Of a stretch of DNA of 64,000 bases, positions 1 to 10,815 are shown piece by piece (positions within the stretch are counted from its first letter, which is position 1; every line of letters starts with the position of its first letter). This DNA is from an uncultured Prochlorococcus sp. (GTDB lineage Bacteria > Cyanobacteriota > Cyanobacteriia > PCC-6307 > Cyanobiaceae), in contig CACFCB010000003.1 of the NCBI GenBank assembly GCA_902564695.1, positions 1 to 64,000 on the forward strand. Reading direction: 5' to 3'. The position numbers and the translations under genes are program-made. Under the pieces are notes generated by a model. The model was not told where the DNA came from, searched no databases, and was given only the letters and a program-made list of their open reading frames with translations.

Positions 1-807
1 AACAAATTATTACTTGTTGCCAAACAAGCCGCAGAAAAAGGTGGAGCATCGCTCATGGATAATTATGGAAGAATTAAAACAATAAAATGCAAAGGAACTG
101 CTGGAGATCTAGTTACTAATGCAGATTTAGAATGTGAAAAAATAATATTAGATTATTTAGAAAAAGAGACTCCTAACATTTCTATTCTTGCTGAAGAAAG
201 TGGATATAAGTTAAAGGAAGGGGAATTAAAATGGTGTATAGACCCTCTTGATGGAACAACAAATTATGCACATGGATATCCATTTTTCGCAACGTCAATA
301 GGCTTAATATGGAATAGCAATCCAATATTGGGAGCAATATCAGTACCTTCTTTGAATGAAATTTACTATGCATCTCCAGAGCATGGTTCATTTTGTAATG
401 GCGAAAAAATTAATGTCAAAGACACAAAAACCTTGTCTGATTCGCTATTAGTTACTGGTTTCGCATATGACAGAAGAGAAGTATTAGATAATAATTACTC
501 AGAATTTTGTTGGCTAACACATCGTACACATGGCGTCAGAAGAGGAGGGGCAGCAGCGGTAGATTTAGCATTTGTAGCCTCAGGCAAAGTAGATGGCTTT
601 TGGGAACGCGGACTTGCAAAATGGGATATGGCAGCAGGAGTCCCACTAGTTGAAATGGCTGGGGGTATAGTTTCCAATTATCCTTCCGGTGATTTTAATC
701 TGAATACAGGTAGAATTCTTGCTTGTAGTCCAGAAATAAAAAATGAGATTTTAAATGAACTAGAAAAAATTAAACCATTATCTCCTAACTCTTATGGTGG
801 AAAATAG
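1..807 (+). CDS. Inositol monophosphatase family protein (SuhB-like), 5' truncated by window edge
   Basis: Frame is open from base 1 (NKLLLVAKQAAEKGGASLMDN...). Motifs ILAEESG, WCIDPLDGTTNYAHGYPFF and KWDMAAGVPLVEMAGG are typical of the IMPase family. Confidence 0.92.
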   Translation, partial: NKLLLVAKQAAEKGGASLMDNYGRIKTIKCKGTAGDLVTNADLECEKIILDYLEKETPNISILAEESGYKLKEGELKWCIDPLDGTTNYAHGYPFFATSIGLIWNSNPILGAISVPSLNEIYYASPEHGSFCNGEKINVKDTKTLSDSLLVTGFAYDRREVLDNNYSEFCWLTHRTHGVRRGGAAAVDLAFVASGKVDGFWERGLAKWDMAAGVPLVEMAGGIVSNYPSGDFNLNTGRILACSPEIKNEILNELEKIKPLSPNSYGGK

Positions 808-847
808 TCCTAATTTATGTGATCCTTAAGTAAAAAAGATTCAAATA

Positions 848-2023
848 ATGACCTTGCAACCTGCCTCGGGTGCGCGTGACTTAAATCCTCAGCAAGTAAA
901 AAAGAACCATCTCATTGCATCGAAACTTTCATCTCTATATCAACTATGGGGATATGAGCGAATATCACCGCCCCATATTGAACGTATAGACACACTTATG
1001 GCAGCTGGTGGGATCTCGAATAATGAAATACTAAAAATCGTTTCTGATGAACCTCTTGGATTAAGACCTGAAATAACAGCTTCAATAGTGCGTGCTGCTT
1101 CAACTAGATTTAATGAATACGAAAGGCCGCTTCGTTTTTGGTCAACAGGAACTTCATTTAAATGCAATCAAAGCATTGATGGAGGTTTTGATATTGAAGA
1201 GTCATTTCAAAGCGGAGTTGAATTGATAGGAACCAAAGCTATTAATGCAGAAATAGAACTCCTATCTCTGCTGATCGAAGCATTAAAAGTAATTGAAATT
1301 GATCAGAGATACAAAATGACATTGCTCATTGGAAATACATATCTATTAGAACTTATTTTAAGTTCATTTGATTCAACCGGAGCAGACCAAATAAAAAATA
1401 TTCTTTGCGATCTTGACTACATAGCATTGAGAAAATTAGATATAAAAGAAGAAACTAGAACTTTTATAAAAAACATTATGAATATGAGAGGAACCCCAAC
1501 AAAAGTATTAACTAAATTAAAAGAAATATATGGTTCGAATTCATACATTGATAACTTAGAGGAATTATTTACTATTATTGAACCATTTGCAAGAGATAAA
1601 GGGATAGAAGTACAATTAGACCCTACATTAGGCACTAAATATAGATTATATAGTGGATTAACATTTTCACTTGTTTCATCATACTCAGGTGCTCCAATCA
1701 TTATTGCTAAGGGTGGTAGGTATGACGATTTAGTAAAGAAATTTAGTTCAACCGATCATAATTGCTTCGGAATTGGTTTTAGTATTAGCATAGATAAAGT
1801 AAGAGAATTAGTTTCTTCCAATAAGGAATTCCAAGTTAACAATGAAAAAGTTTTAATTGCATATAAGCAAAGTGCAAGTTTATATAAAGCATTAAAACAA
1901 CAAAAGGAATGGCATAAAAAGGGGGTAATTTCAGTGATTTCGCATGAACCTTTAAGGACAAATGATTCTACCAAACAACTTTTAAAATCCAACAGATGTA
2001 CTAAAATCGAATGGATAGATTGA
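848..2023 (+). CDS. hisZ: ATP phosphoribosyltransferase regulatory subunit (HisZ-like, class II HisRS paralogue)
   Basis: HisRS-like core (LGLRPEITASIVRAAS, GGRYDDLVKKF, FGIGFSISID) in a short 391-aa protein without an evident anticodon-binding domain. Confidence 0.8.
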   Translation: MTLQPASGARDLNPQQVKKNHLIASKLSSLYQLWGYERISPPHIERIDTLMAAGGISNNEILKIVSDEPLGLRPEITASIVRAASTRFNEYERPLRFWSTGTSFKCNQSIDGGFDIEESFQSGVELIGTKAINAEIELLSLLIEALKVIEIDQRYKMTLLIGNTYLLELILSSFDSTGADQIKNILCDLDYIALRKLDIKEETRTFIKNIMNMRGTPTKVLTKLKEIYGSNSYIDNLEELFTIIEPFARDKGIEVQLDPTLGTKYRLYSGLTFSLVSSYSGAPIIIAKGGRYDDLVKKFSSTDHNCFGIGFSISIDKVRELVSSNKEFQVNNEKVLIAYKQSASLYKALKQQKEWHKKGVISVISHEPLRTNDSTKQLLKSNRCTKIEWID

Positions 2024-2153
2024 TATCAATCACCCACATCTTCTTAATAATTGTTAGGAATCGCAAACTATTGAGCATTAATCAATAACTCTTTTGCTTT
2101 TAATACCTAAATATAAATTTGTATCGCTATGATGATAAAAAATTAGTTAAGTC

Positions 2154-4058
2154 ATGTCTGTTAAAGAAGAAGGAACAATTCTAATTCATACAGAAAATAT
2201 ATTTCCAATAATAAAAAAAGCAGTCTACTCAGATCATGAAATCTTCATTAGAGAGCTTATAAGTAACTCTGTAGATGCGATCAAGAAAAGGAAAATGGCC
2301 GCCTTTGCAGGAGATTGTGTGGGAGCTGAAGATGAAAAAATAAAAATCTCAATTGACAGGGAACATAAGACATTGACAATTAGTGACAATGGAATAGGAA
2401 TGACTAGTGATGAAATTAAGAAGTATATTAATCAAGTAGCTTTCTCAAGCGCAGAAGAATTTCTTGAGAAATATAAACAACCTGATGATGGATTTATAGG
2501 CCATTTTGGACTCGGGTTTTATTCAAGTTTTATGGTTGCAGAAGAAGTCGAAATAATAACGAAATCAGCAAAGAATGATTCACAAGCTATTAAATGGAAA
2601 TGTAATGGTTCACCTCAATATTCACTTAATGAGTCAGAGAAAGAAGAAATAGGTACAGATATAATTTTACATTTAATGGAAGAAGAAATTGAATACATTG
2701 AACCAAGCAGGATTAAAACATTAATAAAGAAATATTGTGATTTCATGCCCATTGAAATCTCGCTTGAAGAAGAAGTTATCAACAAAATGAATCCGCCATG
2801 GAGAGAAAGCAAACAAAATCTAAAAGACGAAGATTATATAGAACTCTATAAATACCTTTATCCTTTTCAAGGCGATCCTCTTTTATGGGTTCACCTAAAC
2901 ACTGACTATCCATATAATTTGCAAGGTATATTATATTTTCCAAAGATCAGTGGAAGAGCCGATTGGGAAAGTGGTGAAATAAAACTATTCTGTAATCAGG
3001 TATTTGTTAGCGACTCAATCAAAGAAATTGTTCCAAGATATTTATTACCTTTGAGAGGAGTAATAGATTCACCAGACATTCCTTTAAATGTAAGCAGAAG
3101 CGCATTGCAATCAGACAGAAGAGTTAAATCTATAGGTAATTTTATTGCAAAGAAGTTAGCCGATAAGCTTAAAACATTAAAGAAAGATGAAACTCAATTT
3201 TACGCTGATATTTGGGACTCCATATCACCTTTTATAAAAATAGGAGCAATGGAAGATGAAAAATTTGCCGAACAAGTAAAAGAGATAATTTTATATTCAA
3301 CAACTAAAAACACTTCAGAAGAGAATGAAGATAATAATGAACTAATAAAATCTGGTTCAAAGACTTTTACCACCCTTGATGCTTATAAGAATAGGCTAAC
3401 TGATGAGAACAAAAAGGTTTTATATTCAACGGATGAAGTCTCTCAATCAACAGCACTAAATATGTGGACCTCTCAAGGCAAAGAAGTTTTAAAACTTGAT
3501 ACTGTTATTGATACCCAATTTATTCCTTGGTTAGAAGAAAAAAATAAAGAAATAAATTTTGTCAGAGTTGACTCCGAACTTGATGAAAGTATTAAAGATG
3601 ATTCGCCTGAAATCGCTGATAAAGATGGAAATACAAAGTCAGAAACACTTAAAAAGATGATTAGTTCAGCTCTAAACAATGAAAAAGTGACCGTACAAGT
3701 GCAAAGCCTTAAAGGTGAGAATTCTCCACCTTCATTAATATTATTACCAGAACAAATGAGAAGAATTAATGATATAACAGCATTAATGGAACAGAAACTT
3801 CCTGGTCTACCTGAATATCATAATTTAATCGTCAATTCAAACCACCCACTTATTCAAGGATTACTAAAGTTAAATTCCAACACAATAGTTGTTGAAGAAT
3901 CTAGCAAGTCAGAAGAAAGCCAATTAGCCAGTGACATCGCTATCCATGTTTATGAGATGGCAAAACTGTCAATTGGAGGTCTCGAGAATAAAGATATCGC
4001 AGCTTTTCAAACTAGGAATGCTGAGGTACTAGGGAAATTAATGAAAAAATTCGTTTAG
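2154..4058 (+). CDS. htpG: Molecular chaperone HtpG (Hsp90)
   Basis: GHKL motifs IRELISNSVDAIKKRK, ISDNGIGMTSDEI, GHFGLGFYSSFMVA; 634 aa. Confidence 0.97.
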   Translation: MSVKEEGTILIHTENIFPIIKKAVYSDHEIFIRELISNSVDAIKKRKMAAFAGDCVGAEDEKIKISIDREHKTLTISDNGIGMTSDEIKKYINQVAFSSAEEFLEKYKQPDDGFIGHFGLGFYSSFMVAEEVEIITKSAKNDSQAIKWKCNGSPQYSLNESEKEEIGTDIILHLMEEEIEYIEPSRIKTLIKKYCDFMPIEISLEEEVINKMNPPWRESKQNLKDEDYIELYKYLYPFQGDPLLWVHLNTDYPYNLQGILYFPKISGRADWESGEIKLFCNQVFVSDSIKEIVPRYLLPLRGVIDSPDIPLNVSRSALQSDRRVKSIGNFIAKKLADKLKTLKKDETQFYADIWDSISPFIKIGAMEDEKFAEQVKEIILYSTTKNTSEENEDNNELIKSGSKTFTTLDAYKNRLTDENKKVLYSTDEVSQSTALNMWTSQGKEVLKLDTVIDTQFIPWLEEKNKEINFVRVDSELDESIKDDSPEIADKDGNTKSETLKKMISSALNNEKVTVQVQSLKGENSPPSLILLPEQMRRINDITALMEQKLPGLPEYHNLIVNSNHPLIQGLLKLNSNTIVVEESSKSEESQLASDIAIHVYEMAKLSIGGLENKDIAAFQTRNAEVLGKLMKKFV

Positions 4059-4103
4059 TCTCAACCTCATTTGATAGAATACAAATACGATTAAGTTTAA
4101 AAA

Positions 4104-4340
4104 ATGTCTAGGGTTTGCCAACTTACAGGCACAAGAGCTAACAACGGAATGTCAGTAAGCCATTCCCATATTAGAACAAAAAAATTACAGCAAGCAAATC
4201 TGCAGCATCGCAGATTATGGTGGGAAGAAGAAAACAAATGGATTAATATAAGAGTAACGACAAGAGCACTAAAAACAATTCAGAAGAAAGGATTAGGAAA
4301 GTATGCCAAATCATTAGGGGTAGATTTAAACAAACTTTAA
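4104..4340 (+). CDS. rpmB: 50S ribosomal protein L28
   Basis: [27 protein letters not shown]...[28 protein letters not shown]. Confidence 0.97.
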   Translation: MSRVCQLTGTRANNGMSVSHSHIRTKKLQQANLQHRRLWWEEENKWINIRVTTRALKTIQKKGLGKYAKSLGVDLNKL

Positions 4341-4358
4341 ATTTGATTTGTTAATCAA

Positions 4359-4913
4359 ATGAAAAGAAGAGAATTTATAAAATCAATTATTTTATTTTCT
4401 ACTTTTTTAATTGGTAAACCTTCAAGATTATTTGCAAGTATAAATTCGGTTAGGCTTGGTCAAAAAGCACCTAATTTTTTTTTAAATGGTTTCAACAAAA
4501 ACAAACCGAATAAAAAAGAATGGTCTCTAGATGATTTTTCAGGGGAATGGTTGATTTTATATTTTTATCCTAAAGATTTCTCGAGTGGTTGTACATTAGA
4601 AGCTAAAGGATTTAAAGATAATCTTTCTAATTTTAAAAAACTTACTACCTCAATAGTGGGAATCTCTGCTGACAGTAAAGAAGAACATGAATCATTTTGT
4701 TCATCGGCAAAACTTGGATATACCCTACTTTCTGACACAACAGCAGAAATCAGTAAATCATATGATTCATGGTTAGATCACTATTCAAAAAGAAATACAT
4801 TTATGATCAATCCAAAAGGTATAGTTGTATACAAGTGGATAGGAGTAAGACCCATAGGACATGCTCAAGAAGTTTTAGAAGAGCTTATTAAACAGCAAAG
4901 AAACTATGCATGA
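4359..4913 (+). CDS. Peroxiredoxin (BCP/PrxQ-like) with a Tat-like signal peptide
   Basis: LGQKAPNFFLNG, LILYFYPKDFSSGCTLEAKGFKDN; N-terminus MKRREFIKSIILFSTFLIGKPSRLFAS. Confidence 0.88.
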   Translation: MKRREFIKSIILFSTFLIGKPSRLFASINSVRLGQKAPNFFLNGFNKNKPNKKEWSLDDFSGEWLILYFYPKDFSSGCTLEAKGFKDNLSNFKKLTTSIVGISADSKEEHESFCSSAKLGYTLLSDTTAEISKSYDSWLDHYSKRNTFMINPKGIVVYKWIGVRPIGHAQEVLEELIKQQRNYA

Positions 4914-5214
4914 ACTATCCTTAGGCACATGGTTTATCCATATTGCGACTCTATTTGAGTGGTCGATTGCAATAATAATAATTGACCATATTTCATCAAA
5001 ATCCAATAACAAGGCTTTGGGTTATTTTGCTTTAGCAATGTTGCCAAATTTAGCTAGTGCTATGGCCGCAATCACTTGGCATATATTTGACAACAGTATT
5101 GAATTAAAAGGATTAGTTGTACTACAGGCAGCTCTTACAACTGTGGGAAATATATGTCTTGCATTTGCAGCGTGGAATTTATTTAGATCTGAGTCATCAC
5201 AACAAAACCAATGA
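4906..5214 (+). CDS. DUF2499-type conserved membrane protein
   Basis: MHELSLGTWFIHIATLFEWSIAI...LPNLASAMAAITWHIFDN; overlaps the preceding stop. Confidence 0.75.
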   Translation: MHELSLGTWFIHIATLFEWSIAIIIIDHISSKSNNKALGYFALAMLPNLASAMAAITWHIFDNSIELKGLVVLQAALTTVGNICLAFAAWNLFRSESSQQNQ

Positions 5215-5555
5215 ATATTTCAGTTCTTAGTCTTGATTCAATTGCAAGAATTGACCCTAGTCCATTTTTCGTCCTTTCACTAATTCCTTATCTAGTATTT
5301 CTGCGTTACGCTGGCAAAACAAAAGCCATACCAAAAATATCATTTATTGGTTTTAATTTAACTCTCTTATTTGTATTCATGACAATTGTTTTTGCAATAA
5401 TTGCACAAATTTATTTTGGGGATGAATTAACAAATGTTGATGTACTGCACGGACTAGCAGAATCATTTTTAACGATTAGCGATGCATTTGTTGTTTACGG
5501 TTTTGTTTTGATGCTGCAGTCATTCAAAAACAAAACGGAAGTAAAAAACTCTTAA
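5211..5555 (+). CDS. DUF3593-type conserved membrane protein
   Basis: SIARIDPSPFFVLSLIPYLVFLRYAGKTK; 4-bp overlap with the DUF2499 gene. Confidence 0.7.
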   Translation: MNISVLSLDSIARIDPSPFFVLSLIPYLVFLRYAGKTKAIPKISFIGFNLTLLFVFMTIVFAIIAQIYFGDELTNVDVLHGLAESFLTISDAFVVYGFVLMLQSFKNKTEVKNS

Positions 5556-5625
5556 GAGGTGAGTAACATTTGTCGCAAAAGCAATCTTTATGGTTGATAA
5601 TGAATTTATTCAATAGGGATAAAAG

Positions 5626-5886
5626 ATGCTCACAACATTATTAGCAGCAGCTGATCCAGTGACATTTCAGTGGTCTCCAAAATGTGCCGTTGTGATGATC
5701 ATTTGCAATTTACTTGCATATGCCATAGCGAGATCCAATATTGAAAAGCCAAACGAAGGGTTCCCAATACCTAATTCACAATTTTTTGGTGGTCTAAGTC
5801 ATGGTTCTGTTGTAGCGGCAAACTGCTTAGGTCATGTATTAGGAATAGGATCAATTTTGGGTCTAGCAGCTAGAGGAGTTTTATAA
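5626..5886 (+). CDS. psaK: Photosystem I reaction centre subunit PsaK
   Basis: 86 aa; WSPKCAVVMIICNLLAYAIAR...GFGG-type loop (FFGGLSHGSVVAANCLGHVLGIG). Confidence 0.93.
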   Translation: MLTTLLAAADPVTFQWSPKCAVVMIICNLLAYAIARSNIEKPNEGFPIPNSQFFGGLSHGSVVAANCLGHVLGIGSILGLAARGVL

Positions 5887-5920
5887 GATTAATTCTAGAA
5901 TTTCTAAATTAAATATTATA

Positions 5921-5954
5921 AAAAGGATTATTATTTAATAATCCTTTTTTTTTT
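5921..5954. terminator. Bidirectional rho-independent terminator between convergent psaK and dxs
   Basis: AAAAGGATTATTA-TT-TAATAATCCTTTT followed by a T run; 13-bp perfect stem in the 78-bp convergent gap. Confidence 0.85.
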
Positions 5955-5964
5955 AATTAGATAA

Positions 5965-7851
5965 TTAATTAAAATTAAATTTATTTCTAATTTGATCTGC
6001 CATCATTTCTGGAGTCAATCCAAGTGATTCTTTGCTTTGCTGTGGAGTTGCATGATCTACCAATTTATCTGGTATTCCTATTCTTAATGTAGGAACAAAA
6101 ATATCATTGTCATTAAATGATTCAACGACTGCTGATCCAAATCCTCCCAATAATGTTCCTTCCTCCATTGTAACTACTTTACCAATTCTCTTTGCAGCCT
6201 TATGAATAGTTTCCTCATCTAATGGTCTTACAAAGCGAGCATTAATCACTGTGCTATTTATTCCAGATTCTCTAAGTATTTTCGCTGTTCTAATTGCTGG
6301 GCAAACCATAGAGCCATAAGCAATTATTAATAAATTAGCTCCTTCTTCTATTATCTCAGCTTTACCAATTTCTATAGATTCCCATCCTTCCTCCATCAAC
6401 GGTGCTCCCTCTCCAGAACCTCTGGGAATTCTTAAAACAGATGGACCATTGTTCTTAATACAGGTAACTAACATTTGCTGTAATTCAGATTCATCTTTTG
6501 GAGCCATAACAGTAAAATTAGGGACACATCTTAAATAACTAATGTCATATTGTCCTTGATGAGTTGGGCCATCAGCTCCAACAATTCCAGCTCTATCTAA
6601 TACAAAAGTTACTGGTAAATTCTGTATTCCAATATCATGAATTAGCTGATCATATGCTCGTTGTAAGAAAGTACTATAAATAGCTACAACTGGTTTAATC
6701 CCTTCACAAGCCATTCCACCTGCGAGAGTTACAGCATGCTGTTCAGCAATACCAACATCTACATATTGATCTGGAATAGCTTTCTGTAAAAGATTTAAAG
6801 CAGTACCTTCTGCCATTGCTGCTGTGATACCAACAATCTTGCTATCTTGCTCACAAAGCTTTACTAAAGTTTGACCAAAAACCTTACTAAAGCTAGGAGG
6901 TTTAGGAGTTTTAGAAGGAATAGATTTTCCTGTCGTCAAATCGAAAGAAGACTGAGCATGATAACCAACCTGATCAGCTTCAGCATATGGATAACCTTTT
7001 CCCTTGGTCGTAGCGACATGGACCATGACAGGTCCTCCAACTTTGTGCGCTGCGTTAAATGTTCTAGTCAATTCAGAAATATCATGCCCATCTACAGGCC
7101 CCATATAAGTGAAACCTAACTCCTCAAAAACAGCACCAACACTAGGAACTGCTAAACGTCTAACGCTGCCTGTAAGAGATTTAAACTCCTCCTGCATAGC
7201 ATCTCCCATAAAAGGAAGATTTTTGACACTTTCCTGAACACTATCAGATATGAATTGAACAGGTGGACTATGACGCATACGATTTAAATAAGTTGACAAA
7301 GCTCCAACAGGAGGGGAGATAGACATATCGTTATCATTCAAAACAACCAAAAGAGGAGTTTTTGGAAGATGACCTGCATGATTAATAGCCTCTAAAGCCA
7401 TTCCACCTGTTAGTGCGCCATCACCAATTACAGCAACACATTTATAATTTTCTCCTTTTCTGTCTCTAGCAATAGCCATACCAAGAGCAGCAGAAATTGA
7501 AGTGCTGGCATGTCCAGCCCCAAAATGATCAAATTTACTTTCTGATCTTTTTAGATAACCTGCGACTCCACCTTGTTGTCTAAGTGAATCAAATCTCTCA
7601 TATCTTCCGGTAAGCAACTTGTGTGGATAAGCTTGATGTCCAACGTCCCAAATAACTTTATCGACATCTAAATCTAATGTCTGATAAAGAGCAATTGTTA
7701 ACTCAACGACACCAAGACCTGGACCTAAGTGCCCACCACTAGTAGAAACAACTTGAAGATGCCTTTCTCTAATTTGACAAGCAACATCTTCCAATTCACT
7801 AATGGGTAAGCCATGCAGCTCATTCGGATGACTTAACTGGCTCAGACGCAT
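5965..7851 (-). CDS. dxs: 1-deoxy-D-xylulose-5-phosphate synthase
   Basis: [44 protein letters not shown]. Confidence 0.97.
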   Translation of the reverse strand: MRLSQLSHPNELHGLPISELEDVACQIRERHLQVVSTSGGHLGPGLGVVELTIALYQTLDLDVDKVIWDVGHQAYPHKLLTGRYERFDSLRQQGGVAGYLKRSESKFDHFGAGHASTSISAALGMAIARDRKGENYKCVAVIGDGALTGGMALEAINHAGHLPKTPLLVVLNDNDMSISPPVGALSTYLNRMRHSPPVQFISDSVQESVKNLPFMGDAMQEEFKSLTGSVRRLAVPSVGAVFEELGFTYMGPVDGHDISELTRTFNAAHKVGGPVMVHVATTKGKGYPYAEADQVGYHAQSSFDLTTGKSIPSKTPKPPSFSKVFGQTLVKLCEQDSKIVGITAAMAEGTALNLLQKAIPDQYVDVGIAEQHAVTLAGGMACEGIKPVVAIYSTFLQRAYDQLIHDIGIQNLPVTFVLDRAGIVGADGPTHQGQYDISYLRCVPNFTVMAPKDESELQQMLVTCIKNNGPSVLRIPRGSGEGAPLMEEGWESIEIGKAEIIEEGANLLIIAYGSMVCPAIRTAKILRESGINSTVINARFVRPLDEETIHKAAKRIGKVVTMEEGTLLGGFGSAVVESFNDNDIFVPTLRIGIPDKLVDHATPQQSKESLGLTPEMMADQIRNKFNFN

Positions 7852-7970
7852 ACAACTCTGAGATTTAATCTCTCCAATCTACGAGGTCTACCCTACATTT
7901 TGAGAAAACTTGCACAAGAACAAATGTAATGTAGAAAATACACAAACCTAAAATCGGTGAAAAACTAGAT

Positions 7971-9506
7971 ATGGAGGATCTTTTACAGAAAATACTAAGA
8001 GCTCGGGTTTATGACGTTGCTGAAGAAACTCCACTAGAAAGGGCAAAAAACTTAAGCAAAAAATTCAAAAATGACATCTGGTTTAAGAGAGAAGATCTTC
8101 AACCTGTATTTTCATTCAAGCTAAGAGGTGCATTTAACCGTATGTCTCAGCTAACCAAGGAAGAACTTTCTAAAGGAGTAATTGCATCAAGCGCTGGGAA
8201 CCATGCACAGGGAGTTGCCTTAAGTGCATCATTTCTAAAATGCAGGTCAGTCATTGTTATGCCTCTTACAACTCCAATAATGAAAGTAAGGGCTGTTGAG
8301 TCGCATAAAGCTGAAGTTATTCTTTTTGGAGAAACTTATGATGAGTGTTACGAAAAAGCATTAGAAATATCAAAAAATGAAAATCTAACTTTCATTCATC
8401 CATTTGATGATCCTGAAGTCATAGCTGGACAAGGAACAATAGGGCTTGAAATACTTAGACAAAGTAATACTCCACCAGAAGCTATTTATATCGCGGTAGG
8501 AGGAGGAGGGCTAATAGCTGGAGTAAGTGAATATGTAAAAGCGATTTGGCCAGATATAAGGATCATTGGAGTTGAGCCAGAGGATGCGTGCGCAATGACC
8601 CTCTCACTTAAGGCAAACAAACCCATAGAACTTAAAAGTGTTGGACTTTTTGCAGATGGTGTTGCAGTTAGAAAAGTAGGTAAAAAAACATTCTCAATAT
8701 GTAAAAAAAATGTTGATGAAATGATCACAGTTAATACAGACGAAATATGTGCAGCAATTAAAGATGTTTTCGAAGATACACGCTCTATTCTTGAACCAGC
8801 AGGAGCACTAGCTATTGCTGGTTTAAAAAAACACGTTGTTAAGAATAAAATAAAAAATCAATGTCTTGTTGCAATAGCTTGTGGTGCAAATATGAATTTT
8901 GAAAGACTAAGATTCGTTGCAGAGAGAGCAGAATTAGGAGAAGAAAAGGAAGCAATGCTAGCTGTTGGTATTCCTGAAAAAGCAGGTAGTTTAAAACTTT
9001 TATGTAAATCGCTTGGTTCAAGAAGCTTAACTGAATTTAGTTATCGAATGTCAGAGGGTAGCAAAGCACAAATATTCATGGGAATAGAAGTAAAAAATAC
9101 TAATGATCGGCAATTATTGGTCAATGAAATAAAGAAAAAAGGTTTTGACTGTCTTGATTTAAGTAATGATGAACTTTCGAAAGTTCATCTCAGACACATG
9201 GTTGGAGGAAGACTTCCTAGATCAATAAATGAGATATCAAATATTAATCAAAAAGAATTAATATACAGATTTGAATTTCCAGAAAGGCCCGGTGCTCTAA
9301 TGAGATTTGTAAACTCTATGAGGCCGGAATGGACAATAAGTATTTTTCATTATCGAAATCATGGAGCTGATACTGGAAGAATAGTTATAGGAGTTCTGGT
9401 GAAGGATTCAGAAATACCAGCTTGGAATGATTTTGTTAACAAAATAGGGTATAAAAATTGGAAAGAGACCGATAATCCAGCATATAAATTATTTTTAGGT
9501 GCATAG
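7971..9506 (+). CDS. ilvA: Threonine ammonia-lyase, biosynthetic
   Basis: FKREDLQPVFSFKLRGAFN-type PLP lysine motif, AVGGGGLIAGV, C-terminal ACT-like domains. Confidence 0.96.
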   Translation: MEDLLQKILRARVYDVAEETPLERAKNLSKKFKNDIWFKREDLQPVFSFKLRGAFNRMSQLTKEELSKGVIASSAGNHAQGVALSASFLKCRSVIVMPLTTPIMKVRAVESHKAEVILFGETYDECYEKALEISKNENLTFIHPFDDPEVIAGQGTIGLEILRQSNTPPEAIYIAVGGGGLIAGVSEYVKAIWPDIRIIGVEPEDACAMTLSLKANKPIELKSVGLFADGVAVRKVGKKTFSICKKNVDEMITVNTDEICAAIKDVFEDTRSILEPAGALAIAGLKKHVVKNKIKNQCLVAIACGANMNFERLRFVAERAELGEEKEAMLAVGIPEKAGSLKLLCKSLGSRSLTEFSYRMSEGSKAQIFMGIEVKNTNDRQLLVNEIKKKGFDCLDLSNDELSKVHLRHMVGGRLPRSINEISNINQKELIYRFEFPERPGALMRFVNSMRPEWTISIFHYRNHGADTGRIVIGVLVKDSEIPAWNDFVNKIGYKNWKETDNPAYKLFLGA

Positions 9507-9563
9507 TTTAATTAGACGCGTTAATTTTGGATATCAAAGTAAATAAACACAAATTGCATACTT

Positions 9564-10070
9564 ATGAATGACAGCGACCAAATATCATTACCGGCCAGAA
9601 TTGAGGCGATACTTTACCTAAAAGGTAGGCCAACATCATCTAAAGAGATGGCTGAACTTCTTAACAAAGAGATTGATGAAGTAGAAAAAGCATTATGGGA
9701 ATTAAAAGCTGGATATGCTCAACGTGATACCGCATTAGAAATCAACGAAAGTAAAAATAATTACAGCTTGGAATTAAGACAAGGTCTTGGTGAATTAGTT
9801 CAAGATCTTTTACCTGCAGATTTATCTATTGCTACACTTAGAACCCTTGCTACTGTTGCATTAAAGAAAAAAATTCTCCAATCTGAATTGGTAGACCTAA
9901 GAGGATCAGGTGCGTACGATCACATAAAAGAACTTGTGAATAAGAATTTCCTAGAAAGAAGAAGGCAAAAGGATGGTCGATCTTTCTGGTTGACTCTTTC
10001 TGAAAAATTTCATCAAACATTTTCAGTATTACCTGAACCAAATCAAACAGATGATAAAAATGCTGCATAA
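9564..10070 (+). CDS. scpB: Segregation and condensation protein B
   Basis: PARIEAILYLKGRPTSSKEMAELL; winged-helix LATVALKKKILQSELVDLRGSGAYDHIKELV. Confidence 0.9.
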   Translation: MNDSDQISLPARIEAILYLKGRPTSSKEMAELLNKEIDEVEKALWELKAGYAQRDTALEINESKNNYSLELRQGLGELVQDLLPADLSIATLRTLATVALKKKILQSELVDLRGSGAYDHIKELVNKNFLERRRQKDGRSFWLTLSEKFHQTFSVLPEPNQTDDKNAA

Positions 10071-10096
10071 TATAAATTATCAACATTAAGTAAAAA

Positions 10097-10399
10097 ATGG
10101 GTTACGAAATTATTCCAACAATTCTGCTTGTATTACTTAAAACACTTGGAATTTATTCAACCATCCTAATCATTAGGGTATTGCTTACTTGGTTTCCAAA
10201 TCTTGATATGAGTAATCCTATACTTTTAAATTTGTGTGCCATTACTGATCCTTACCTAAATTTTTTTAGAGGAATTATCCCGCCTCTAGGAGGTTTAGAC
10301 CTATCTCCTATTCTAGCTTTTGTCGTAATTCGAGTTGTTCAAGGGATTCTTGGAAACGCAGCAGCATTAGCTATGGGCGGGTTCCAGATATATGGATAA
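10097..10399 (+). CDS. YggT family membrane protein
   Basis: VLLTWFPNLDMSNPILLNLCAITDPYLNFFRGIIPPLGGLDLSPILAFVVI. Confidence 0.92.
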   Translation: MGYEIIPTILLVLLKTLGIYSTILIIRVLLTWFPNLDMSNPILLNLCAITDPYLNFFRGIIPPLGGLDLSPILAFVVIRVVQGILGNAAALAMGGFQIYG

Positions 10400-10406
10400 A
10401 CAAAGA

Positions 10407-10736
10407 TTAACGATTATCTCCACTGCCTTGAATTTTTCCTCTAATTTTTCGACTACTTAGTTTTTGCAAGTTTGAATTAGCGACATCTTCTAATTCATAA
10501 CCCAATTCACTCGCGAGTTGTGAGACATACCAAAGAACATCTCCAAGCTCAAATTTAATTGCTTCTTTACTTTCATTATCAAAAATTCCCTTCTTATCTC
10601 GTAAAATTTTTTTTACTTTGTCGGCAACCTCACCAGCTTCTCCAACAAGACCTAATGTTGGATAAATTGGGTTAATACCAACTTCAGGATAAAGAGCTGT
10701 CTTTCGAGACTCTCTTTGATAATGATTCAATTCCAT
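10407..10736 (-). CDS. MazG-like nucleotide pyrophosphohydrolase
   Basis: LGLVGEAGEVADKVKKILR...FELGDVLWYVSQLASELGYELEDVA. Confidence 0.9.
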   Translation of the reverse strand: MELNHYQRESRKTALYPEVGINPIYPTLGLVGEAGEVADKVKKILRDKKGIFDNESKEAIKFELGDVLWYVSQLASELGYELEDVANSNLQKLSSRKIRGKIQGSGDNR

Positions 10737-10815
10737 TTTTCTTTTTCTTGAAAAAACAAAGTTGACATTTTAAAGACATTTAGATGTTAGTTTTTTGTTA
10801 TCACAAGTCCTCTTA

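Noticed and set aside
1417-1701. 94-aa minus-strand ORF inside hisZ
   Set aside because: Antisense to a confident CDS.
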